Shown here: positions 32,121-42,076 of the stretch, piece after piece
How the letters are laid out: every line of letters starts with the position of its first letter
Position numbering within the stretch: position 1 is the first letter of the stretch
Assembly: GCF_032118995.1 (NCBI RefSeq)
Contig: NC_092660.1
Span: 511,501-575,500 of the forward strand
Reading direction: 5' to 3'
DNA from: Asterias amurensis
Taxonomy: Eukaryota; Echinodermata; Asteroidea; Forcipulatida; Asteriidae
DNA: 64,000 nt
Position numbers and translations under genes: made by a program
The notes under the pieces: model-generated
The model's input: only the letters and a program-made list of their open reading frames with translations
Told to the model about the DNA's origin: nothing
Database searches by the model: none

Positions 32121-32874
32121 GTAGTTGTAGATTGTTGAGTATTAAATAATGGTAATAGAATCTTTCCCAGTCGTTCGTGGTGTACAAGTATTTACCTTTA
32201 GTTGTTTTAAAAAGAAAACTAGCAAGTTGAGACTGTACTCAACTGGAGCTAGAGATTTTCATCGGCCATTTTTGTAGGCTGCCCTCAAATGCTTGGGGAT
32301 GTTATTGTTCTTTTATTTGTGCAAGCCCATGAGTGATGTTTGCCTGTAAACTTGAAAAATAAATCATACCATAAGACACAATAGGCAAAGAGATCCTGCT
32401 AGACATGTTCCTCTATATCAATGCGCTATGTAGGGTTGTAATATGGGAATATTGTATTCAGATTTGTTCTTGTATTCGTTCAAACATTGTTATTAAAAAC
32501 ATCAGATTTTACTTACATTTCAACTTTTTCTTTTTTCTATCGTTTTCTAAAAACTGGAATGTCAAACATAAAAATTGGTAGCCTTTTACAAAGCCAGGTT
32601 GTTTGTTTTTTGCCTCAAGGGCAAGGCCGTTTTATTTATAGTCCAACATGACATCAGTGAAGTAACAAATTCAGAAATGCTGGCTCCAAGTTGGCCATAA
32701 AAGTTGCCTCATGTGACAAGGCCCTTTAGATTGGTACATTTAGCCCTACCAAGTCTAGTAACACTGCTCAACTGCAATGGACAGGTGCATCTCTGCCCTT
32801 AAACCTTCAGCAATAACTGCACCACGCTACTCGCCTACCCTTGTGCCAGCCGACAGCTTGTGTCAATTGTGTAA

Positions 32875-33090
32875 TGTCGCTTCCCAGGTTGTATCGTTAA
32901 CTATGGTGTGATCCCTGGCTATATGGCAGTAACAGGTTGAATAGCTTTTCTAACTGGCACCCACCGACAAAATATTGATAAAATAGGGAGACCACCCTCA
33001 CAGACCTAGATATCTCAGTTGGTGCAAGTTAAATCGGAAGTTGCAGGTTCAAGTACAGCTCTTGTCAATTTTTATTTGTTAAACCTCAAA
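32875..33090 (+). mobile_element. SINE family S3, second copy
   Basis: Same order as at 4005: GTTGTATCGTTAACTATGG leader, GGCTATATGGCAGTAACAGG, then TCTCAGTTGGTGCAAGTTAA and GCAGGTTCAAGTACAGCTC. Confidence 0.7.
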
Positions 33091-34984
33091 TGAGAATAAT
33101 TTAACCCAGTCAGTTTCTCCTGTAGTTTATTACTAGGGATTCTACTATTTTTTACTTTTGTGCCCAATTGTTTGTTGACGCGTCCAGTTTGACATATATC
33201 TCAATTGTAGTTTGATGCTTGTCCCAATTGTGATTGGTTAGTTTGACGCTCGTCTCAATTGTTATTGGTTAGTTTTAAAGGGGTGGAACTTAATGGATCG
33301 ATCTACAGAGCAAGAAAATCCAGACTCTATGCTTGATTAATAATAAGAGAACAATAAAAATATCAGGCCTTTTAATACCATAATCTTTAAGTAAAAATGT
33401 TGCACTAAATGTGTACCAAAATTGTTAATTGATTTTCCGCATCATATGAAGATGTCGCTTGCTGTCGTGTCATATCACGCCTTTTTGACTCCTTTTAGAT
33501 CTATTATTTAAATGAATAAATTATGCACCTACTCTGTTTAAGTTTGCCTACAGATCATGTTTACTGGATGAATATTTGTCATGGAACAGACCACTGTTTT
33601 CTTGTACATTATTAAGTCCACTGAACTGAAAATAATAGATTTTTTTTAATAGATGTTAATATTAAATTTCAACGGAAACAATTATTCATTTTTGTTTTAC
33701 CCATACACCGATCAATTTGGTTTTGCGCAACTTTGTCGCGTCTGTCTGAAACGGGTGTTTGCGCGCTTCATACTTGACAGACCATTCTGCATTCTCTTCA
33801 TAGATTGAGATGGGTTAAGGAATGAAATAAATGGCTTAGTGACAGGGATAATAACCTTCATGCAACAGGAGTGCCAATAAGAGTGGATTCTGGCACAGCA
33901 AAATCATTATTATTATTATTGTATTTATTAAATCAAAAGGTAACGGGGACATGTCTGTACTGTGGTATACCTGGAAGTCTCATATTTGTAAATGTAAAAG
34001 GAACGAGGTGGTTTGGGGGGGTTTTCTGTTTAAACATTTGTTTTAGCAAAGCAAACCGTTTTAGGTTTGTTCAGTACAGTTACTCGTAATATTTGGCTGA
34101 AATTTGTTTTGGATATTAATAAACTATGATACAGGGCGATGAAAACTTTCCAGAATTAAATTTACGTTTGTATTTTAGGGAAACTGAAGTTGGTATTAGA
34201 GTTATAGTTTTGAGATAAGGTTGCGGGGGAAAAACAGCCATTGATGTCCAGAAATACACTTTGTGGTATTTTATTTGTTATTCAGGCTGGTACAATATTT
34301 GATTGCAAAAACGAACATTTGATAGACATTTCAGTATGATTTTATTCACCAGAATGAAACACCCGAGATGACAGTAAGTTAACTATGGATTGAAATGAAT
34401 TAGCAAGGAAGGTGCAACCAGAAATCAAATAAATGTATCACTTGAAATATTTGTCTCCATCAAGAAATTGATTTATTCTTTAGTTTGACGTGTATGACGC
34501 CCTTCATTATCCCTATTCACACTACAGAACTTTAACACCAGCAAGTTCCTGGGTAATTTAACATCCCCCAAAACAACCGTTAAATTTCCAGTCAGTTTGT
34601 TAGTTTACTCCTATGCACAGGTCAAACTGATGTGACTTGACATGCGCCAGGAGTGTCACTTATAACAGTTAAATTCTTATCTTGTTCCACCATCTTCCTT
34701 CCTGTCACTCCAATGTTTTCTGTTGTACCCTCAACCAAATTCCCTCTAAACGTCTTTCTTGTTTTAAGTTCACATATTTTTTGGTATTCCCTGCCTGCAT
34801 GTCTCTTTCTTGTCATGGGCCAAATAAATAAGACAATTAGAAACAAGTTGTAGCAAACTACTGACCAACCAAAAGGTATAAATGGTATAAATGCAAAAAC
34901 AAATAGGCCTTTAAGACTCTGCTAGGCTCAAAACCAACATCATGCCATAAACTATTTTTCGGAAAGATAAAAAATAACAAAACC

Positions 34985-35165
34985 AAAGCCTGGTTCATAC
35001 TTCCTGCCAATGCGATACAAATTTCGACATCTCAAATTTGCAACAAATAATTCGCGTCAGTTGGCTTGACATGCTTAACCCCTGCGAAACATTCAGTGCG
35101 AAAACAGCCCTGTTACGTCAAACTTCATTTCGCATTCGCAGTAACTTTGAACCGGTCTTAATGAC
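34985..35165. mobile_element. Candidate MITE just beyond the MED8 stop
   Basis: Imperfect inverted ends AAGCCTGGTTCATACTTCC and TAACTTTGAACCGGTCTTA; may form part of the MED8 3' UTR. Confidence 0.5.
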
Positions 35166-35215
35166 TGCAAGATAATCTACAGTAAACTAAAACATTAAGA
35201 GATGCTTGATGAACT

Positions 35216-38200
35216 TCATCTATGACCGTATGGATGTGCAGTTACTCCAGCCTTGATGTTAGTTTTGATGGTACTTTGTGCTTTACCCATGGCAACTGTA
35301 CAGGGGGAAAAAAGAACAAATACCTTGTTACTATTTTTATGCTAAAGCTGTTAACAACAGTCCCCTAGCATGAGCTGCCACCATTGATGAAGCGTGCACG
35401 CATGAAAGACTATCACTGGACGAGTGTCGTGCGCAGTGCATACATGCGTAGACACTTCCATTGTTTGCCATCAAAGATGGTAGTCAAAGACGTCATGTGT
35501 AATCCATCCATAGTAATGCCCAAGTACCAAACGCAGGAAGAAAGTTCTTTGTTACTTAACATGTTTCTCGCTTAAAGGTAACGTGGTTTACGAGCCAAAG
35601 GTCCCTGAAATTCTCAGGACCAGTCCAAAATTAATTCCAAGCAGTGTGGCTGGCTAGAGTTCAAATGAGTAAACCAGGGTTGCCCCCCCCCCCCCCCTGG
35701 ACAATACTAGTAGTAACTAACCATGCTGGTCTTGTCTCTGTGATTGTGATAGGGTTGGTTCCCCCCGGGACAATACAAGTAGTAACTAACAATACTGGTC
35801 TTGTCTATGTGATGGTGATAGGGTTTGCTCCCCCTGGACAATACTAGTAATAACTAACCATGCTGGTGTTGTCTCTATGCTTATGATAGGGTTGGTTCCC
35901 CCTGGACCATACTATTAATAATTAACCATGCTGGTTTTGTCTCTGCAATTGTGATAGGGTTGGTTCCCCCTGGACAATACTAGTAATAACTAACCATGCT
36001 GGTCATGTCTCTGTGATTGTGATAGGGTTGGTTCCCCTGGCCCTGGACAATACTGGTAATAACTAACCATGCTGGTTATGTCTCTATGATAATGATAGGG
36101 TTGGTTCCCCCCGGACAATACTAGTAATAACTAACCATGCTGATCTTGTCTCTGTGGTTGTGATAGGGTTGGTCCCCCTGGTTGACCCGGAATGCTATGT
36201 TGACCTTGTACAGGCATACGGATGGGTTTCAGCCCTCTACCGTTGGTTATAGCTCCGACTAATGCCGCCGTGTCTGTAGGATTAGAGTTGCTCAGTGACG
36301 TCAACCTCATTGCTGGCAAAATAAAAGAACACATCATGAGTGGAGCTGTTTAGAAACTGTTTTCCTAATTACATTATGCTGACTCAGTTCTGTTGATTTG
36401 TATGGAAATAAAATACAAATAACAAATCGTGACAATCTGTGTTAAAGTCCTCTTTCAAAAGTCAATGTTTCCCTTCCTATATCAATGATTTCTTCTTTTG
36501 ATTGAGGGTGAAAAATAAATTATATTCTTTATCGCGATGCAAAGTATAACATCTTTTGAGGTACCCATTGCTCAGGATTTGATCTGTCTCTAGCCATCGG
36601 GCTAGCTTGATGTTCTAGTAGCAAGGGTCGTTGGTTTGAATCCCAATCTAGTGATTTGACTGTGGATTTTTTTTTCACAGAACCTTGAGAAAGTTCCCAG
36701 TACAAAGTGCTTAAAACACAACTGTGTATGGGTAAAACCAACTTCTAGTCTTTATCCCCGATGCAAAAGTTAGAAATTGACTGGGTAAGTTCTAAAATAG
36801 TTTTGGGTCTTACCGGCATTATCGCCTTCCCAGTCATCCTTCGCACTGTTCACCATATCAAGGATTCGATTAACAAGTTTATTCATGCTGTTAATCTGCT
36901 TCTGTTAATCCCAAAAGAAAATTATGGCAAAATGAAGAGAGTGAAATTAGCAATATGAGCACAGAAATGTTGTTTCTTAAATGTTGTTATGTTCGTATTT
37001 TGGGAACTGTCAACAAGCCATAGGGAGTTATGTCCACCCAGGAAGATTAGTCCCGAATATGAAAACACAATCTGAGAAGCCTTATCTCATATACAGATTA
37101 CGAGGCATCAAAACTTACATCTTTTTATATAACCACATTGCTTCAAAGTGAAATGTTTCTCACAATGCTTCATAAAATCAAAAGCTGATGTAGGCTTCTA
37201 ACCAAAAGATCTTATTGCCATTAATCGAAAGAGTGATAACCAAATGAACACCTTCCCTTTTAGACTAGTTTTAGAGATTAAAAATCAATTGAATGATGAC
37301 AGAGCTTTAATATTTACCTGAGCTTGTTCAGGAGCTATGGTAGCTGCCTTCTGCTTTATCTGCAACTCTCTCTCCTCAACCTCTGGTTCTGCCTTGGTGC
37401 GTAGATAATTAGGTACAACCTCATGGTTGAAGGCTGGCACACGACCCTCTGTCATTTTCTAAATATCGGTTAGAACAGACGGTCATAGATTAGCTCAAAT
37501 CCATCCCTGCACTAAAACCTTGCTCAGACCATTTAGGATCATATTGTTATATATTTTGTAGGGCTTGAGTTCCATTCTTGAAGAAGCACAGTAATTTCCC
37601 TCTGGTAAGGGTCACTTCTAAGAGGACAATTTTTTTTAATTTGTATTGGAACTTTGCAGAGGGCACCAATGCAAAAGCACAGGGCACCACAGCAATTGCT
37701 GTTGGTGCCACAGATTATTTTGAGGCCTGCACTTCTGGTCATGAAAGCAAGGATGCCTCTTATATGAACTTGATCACTGTAGATCACTGTAGATCACTGT
37801 AGATCACTGTAAACAAGGATGCTTGCTATGTGAATCAGAAACGCCATGGTCAACCCCTACTCTTCCCCGATAAGTGTTCTGGGTTCTTGACTACCAATCC
37901 CAATTCACAGGACCTAGGGCTCAATGTCCCATGTGAAGGGGGCAAAAATGGGCTGAAGCGCACTAGTGCCATGCATGATTGGACTTGGAACTAGGCCAGT
38001 GCAACCTCTAGTTCTAATGACTCTATGGTTCACACTTAGTACAATGAGGGCGCTGTTACCTCCAGTTCTTCATCTCTATCCTGAGACAGCTTCAGCGGCA
38101 GCAAGACCAGATTCCTTAAAGCAGGAGTCTTATCGCTCTTTAACACTTTGTTCAGTGTGTTAATCTGACCTATAGAAATTAAAGAAAAACTCATTATTTG

Positions 38201-39619
38201 TAGTAGGGTTATAGATTGGCAAGTACTCCATAAAATAATGACCATAAAAACTTAGCTACATGTATGTACTTTTGAGTTCCAATAAACTGAATAATGGTCT
38301 GTAATTTTTAGTCACTTGCCTGATAGTAAAGCAAAACTGTTGAGAACAGAGGGCCTGCAGAACAAAAAGACAAAAAAACAGTTAAGTGCAAGTTCATTAT
38401 GTTTCACATCAACCTAATTCATCATGGTCGACCTTGAACATCATTCACACAGTTTGGTATTTGTGTTAATAGTAGTAATCCATTTTAAGGTTGTCGATCT
38501 AAGCTCCCCTGCTTAATTCTGGATCTGGCAGACTTTTGAAATTGAGTCTACTTTTAATTGCCCAATGTGTTCCATCACCCCTAGGTTCCGACAACCCTAT
38601 GTTGCGACGGAACCGTTCCGACACCCCTATGTTCCGACACCCTTATGTTTCTACACACCTATGTTCCGACATCCCCCAATTTTCTACCATGTTCCGACAC
38701 CCCTATACACCCTATGTTCCAACACCCCTATGGGACTGAACCACACAGTGCCCTCGGCAGCATTCAAATCAATGTCCAAGAGGTGCAAGGAGAGGAAAGA
38801 TGTACAGTATAGGCTACACCCTCGACCGACTGGGGTGCGTGTTTTGACGATCCACGATGGATCAAGTTGTGAATTGCATACCATGTGAGTGTTGCATGTT
38901 CCAGTTCAAGCTTGGCCAAGAAGGATATTAAGGATGTCTTCAAATCTTGGACTCGATTTGTCAGAGCCTCTAAGGAAATCTCCAATGCCTTCTCTTGATT
39001 CTGTCAACAAGAGAGAGAAAAAAAAGAGAGATATTATATTAGCGTTACGTTACAAACCGGTAAGATTGAGTTTTGAGGATGTTGTTGGGAAACAACTGTA
39101 GTGAAAATAAGTGTTTGTCCTTTTCCTTGATTTCTGCATTCAATCATACAAGAAATATAAACCACAGACATCCATTCTTAGATAGGATTAGATAGGTTAG
39201 AATTTATGAACCTCATGTCCTCAGTCAGTGGTCAGTGTCCTTGTCCACTGCATGCATGCAATGCATCTGCATGAACTCCAATGGCTGGCTATGGTAGTGC
39301 AGTTCCCAGTCCTGACTAGTGTCACTGTCAATGTCAGTCATGTCACTGTCAATGTCAGTTTATTATTAATTATGTGCAGTCTAGTTAATGACAATATGGT
39401 CATACGATTATTTCCAGTTTATTTATTACTGACATTTGACAAAACACACAATCGTCAATACTACTACCTACGTATTAACTATTAGTAATAAACAAATGTT
39501 ATTTAATTTTTATGTCTTTTTAAATAAAATAAAGCCTGTATTCGTAATTATATGATGAGGGGAAAGGGAGTAATCAAAATCAACACAATAACTGTGATTA
39601 TAATTGAACCAACCTGCAT
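35216..39619 (-). CDS. MED8: MED8, Mediator complex subunit 8 (complete)
   Basis: MED8 is a head-module subunit of Mediator, linking activators to RNA polymerase II in the nucleus. Eight coding exons in phase give 251 aa (human 268): 39614-39619 (only Met-Gln), 38882-39000, 38320-38354, 38060-38169, 37318-37458, 36814-36901, 36136-36312, 35216-35295. Matching blocks are [86 protein letters not shown] and the C-terminus TIKTNIKAG...HPYGHR, which mirrors the vertebrate end. The intron after exon 3 has a GC donor (CAG/GCAAGT). If the splice at 36135 were skipped, translation would stop within the repeat array at 36131; the recognisable last exon at 35216-35295 shows that splicing is needed. Exon 7's end and its GTTAGT donor are repeated seven times downstream. 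The gene lies head-to-head with the BBOX1-like gene and tail-to-tail with CARM1. Confidence 0.95.
35690..36190 (-). repeat. MED8: ~68-bp tandem array: MED8 exon 7 end plus 5' splice site, seven copies
   Basis: Seven units with anchors (ACTAACCATGCTG on the plus strand) at 35717, 35786, 35854, 35922, 35990, 36063 and 36131, spaced 68-73 bp. On the minus strand each holds GGGGAACCAACCCTATCA, an AGAGACA block, CAGCATG and the donor GTTAGT. The first unit met by transcription (36131-36190) encodes the end of MED8 exon 7 ([14 protein letters not shown]). Nearly all units keep GTTAGT. A poly-C run sits at 35684-35698. Confidence 0.93.
36590..36778 (+). mobile_element. SINE family S2, MED8 intron 6
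   Basis: Shares GGTTTGAATCCC, TTTTTTTTTCACAGAACC, GTGTATGGGTAAAACCAA and CCCCGATGCAAAA with the copy at 13811; box A is degraded. Confidence 0.75.
37765..37812. repeat. 11-bp short tandem repeat in MED8 intron 4
   Basis: Four copies of GATCACTGTA(A) in a row between MED8 exons 5 and 4. Confidence 0.85.
38575..38735. repeat. CCGACACCCCTATGTT simple repeat in MED8 intron 2
   Basis: About ten degenerate copies of a 15-17 bp unit (TTCCGACACCCCTATG) form a small minisatellite between MED8 exons 3 and 2. Confidence 0.85.
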
Positions 39620-40560
39620 TTTCCGTCCGGTTTAAGGAAAGCAAAAAAGTGTTTAATTTGCCGTCAGTGTCACTCGGTTAACTCTCTTTTTCCTGAGCCG
39701 ATTGGGGGGCCCAGCTACAGAATAAATCCAACTGTAGTTGGGTTGCCCAACTGTGGAATTGCAGTGAGGCCGCGGCGGGCTCGTTTTTCCTTAGACTGCG
39801 GACAAGTCGTTAAATGTCTGTCGCGGTGATAGCGTTCCGAATCTCCCCCGATTCCCCTCGCGGTGTATTCTCGCGAGACTGCTGGCCCCACGAGACTACT
39901 CACGACGGCTTCGGCTTGGGTTCGGCTTTGCGTAAACGCACTCAGGGTTTCAGACGAAAGAACGGAGCGTCAAGCCAAATCCAAAGCAAAAGCCGAAGCT
40001 GTGGTTTAATAATGCGGAGTAAAAGTCAGCAACCAGCAGTTCGCGCGAGGGTAGTGATCTCGCGAGAGCACCGTCACAACTCGACTATCTTAACGCGGCA
40101 GACTATTAACGACATGTACACAAGGCTAGTTTTTACCAGGAGTAACCCAACTACAGTTGGACTAAATTTATAATCGGTTACATAACGCAGGTAACCTCAG
40201 GAGGGCGCTACTTAAGGGGACCGTTAACTAAATTCAACCCGCCGCGCGACTCACGTCGTAACCTAAAGAGGGCGCTATTTAAGGGGACGTTAACTACTAG
40301 CTGAACGAAAGTTCGCAACCCCGGCCCGCCGAGAAGTAAGTCAGAGGTCGTGGAGAGAGGATCGAGGGATGAAGTGACCCGATGAAAACAACAACACGAT
40401 CACGCCACCCTCGATCCGTTGTTGTTTTTCGGGGTAGATATAGGTCGAGGTGCACGGACTTTGAAGGCAATGCCTGACGTCGAAAGGCTGCTGTCTCTTC
40501 TGTCTTTCTGATTCTGAGAGCAACACGACTGCTGTCTAAAACTAAAGTAAGGTAGGTTTT
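39620..40560. promoter_or_regulatory. CpG-rich divergent promoter region between MED8 and BBOX1-like gene
   Basis: This stretch is far richer in CG than its surroundings and lies between the MED8 start (minus) and the presumed first exon of the BBOX1-like gene (plus). It holds a TIR-bearing element (39723-40168) starting about 100 bp from the MED8 ATG, and two direct copies of a GAGGGCGCTA...AAGGGGAC motif at about 40200 and 40267. No TATA box is obvious. The promoter role is inferred from position and composition. Confidence 0.4.
39723..40168. mobile_element. CpG-rich TIR element upstream of MED8
   Basis: Inverted ends TAAATCCAACTGTAGTTGGG and CCCAACTACAGTTGGACTAA bound 446 bp rich in CG and TCGCGAGA-like motifs. 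The ends resemble the palindromic element at 17930. Confidence 0.75.
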
Positions 40561-40932
40561 GTAACAAAAAACAAATAAAAAACGACGTTGATGAACTTGA
40601 ACATGTTGAGTTACTAGTTGAAGAAATGAATGACACTGTTGTAGTTCAATCCAATTTTTCAATTCAAGAATACATACACTGACCATAATTGACTAGCAAT
40701 AGCATACACTGCAGCATCCATGCACACTCTGACAAATCTGACTGACACATTCCTTCCTCTATGGTGACACTGACAGCAGCCCATGCGTGGACGTGGTGGT
40801 GGTGGGGGAGGGGGGGGGGGGGGGGTTGGGGGGAAGTGTAGAGCCCAGTGGGGCTAGGGTTTGCTTTTATTTGTTGTGGTTCAATTGAACTTGGCTTGGG
40901 TGGGTGTGGTGTCAGGTTTTTCAGGGGAGTGG

Positions 40933-41340
40933 CACTGGACACTATTGGTAGTTACTCAAAAACATGGAAAAGTTTCCGTATGGCGCCACCATTTTTTCAT
41001 TCGATATGAAATAACAGTATCTAATTTATTTCAATGAGATATCCCTTTTTGTAAAAATTAGTGAAAAAGTGTTGGCGCCATACGGAAAGTTTTCCCAAAA
41101 CATTTTTAGCTTAAAAACTTACTTGGTTAGTAAAAAAGAGGAATGGAGATGTAGAGCTGTTGAAACAGTATAAAACAATTGTGAGGAACGGCTCCTCCTT
41201 TTCTGAAGTAATGTAGTTTTTGAGAAAAACGTAATTTCTCATTAAAATAAAACTTTGGCTGAAGCACACAAGAGGTGTTTTTTCCTTCATAGTCTCTTGC
41301 AAATTCGAAGACCAATTGAATCGAAACTTTCACAGATTTT
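40933..41340. mobile_element. P1 MITE with a nested P3 MITE
   Basis: P1 starts CACTGGACACTATTGGTAGT; a P3 copy (40966-41095) is inserted at TCAAAAACAT, with CAAAACAT repeated after it (about 8 bp duplication, one mismatch). Confidence 0.85.
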
Positions 41341-42046
41341 TTATTTTACGCGTTGTCTTTCAAACGCATTGTCACGTTTGTTTTTCTATTTTACTACAGA
41401 AAGTTTGAATATCACCAAGTTGAATTACGGTTTAAACGACAAATACTGTGCACGTGTTCAAAACCTGCGATCGAGCTATCGTGCAAATTCTTTTTTAAAT
41501 CGCGCAAGGAAACAAAGTTTGTGCAAAGTTTGTGCCTTCACAAAATGTCACACTGTACAGAGTAAAACAAAGGGGCAACTTATAACATTGTGTAGTTATA
41601 TAATATTTGGTTTGTGGTAACACCATGTGTGTATCTACTTGCCTGGTAGAGTTTGTTCTTAGAGAACTGTCTTGCTTAATTCTACTACCGGGGAGTAGAT
41701 TGTTCGGGTGTTCGGAAGACTTCTCAGTTCTGAAAAGAACTGTCCTGCTTATTTAACTATTACCTGGGCAGATGGTATAAAATGCAATGCCTCAAATCCT
41801 ATACGTATTGTGTAGTTACTTTTGCATCAGCACACAATTAATTGTTCAAAACAATAGAGGTCTATCGACACAGAAGGATTCTAAATCTAGAGGCCTATGA
41901 GAGATATCCAGAAGTAGAAAAATTCCCTCTCCACATCAATCTAGGTTAAAATCCGTAGGCTGTTATATTAGTGTTACTTTTCAAATTGATATTTGTTTTT
42001 CAGAAAACAATCTAAATGTTGAGTGACGTTTTTGTTTTCTTTGCAG

Positions 42047-42076
42047 ATTCATTTCAGAACACCCTGATCAATAAAC
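42047..42076 (+). other. 5' untranslated part of BBOX1-like exon carrying the start codon
   Basis: A polypyrimidine tract ending TTTGCAG places a 3' splice site at 42046, 30 bp before the ATG. A non-coding first exon must lie upstream; a candidate donor (CTAAA/GTAAGG) is at about 40548 at the edge of the CpG-rich block. Confidence 0.55.

Larger units (their letters stand above)
30292..32380 (+). other. CARM1: CARM1 3' untranslated region (probable extent)
   Basis: No further coding sequence is seen after the CARM1 stop. AATAAA signals occur at 31543, 31640 and 32358, so the transcript may end near any of them. The stretch contains a GATG-rich minisatellite split by an insertion (30436-30905), a palindromic MITE (30919-31068) and a GAGCTGCTTA-type MITE (31879-32120). 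Confidence 0.45.
32400..35215. other. CARM1-MED8 tail-to-tail intergenic region
   Basis: Holds a tRNA-derived SINE (32875-33090), a candidate palindromic MITE (34985-35165) and AT-rich sequence. Minus-strand AATAAA signals for MED8 occur at about 34341 and 34472. Confidence 0.5.

Noticed and set aside
36131-36312. MED8 ending at the TAG at 36131 in the repeat array (226 aa)
   Set aside because: A phase-matching exon at 35216-35295 encodes the conserved C-terminus (KTNIKAG...HPYGHR), so the frame must splice before the stop.
40297-40686. 129-codon minus-strand frame in the CpG-rich block
   Set aside because: Open frames are expected in CG-rich DNA; no similarity recognised, and the position suits promoter or non-coding first-exon sequence.
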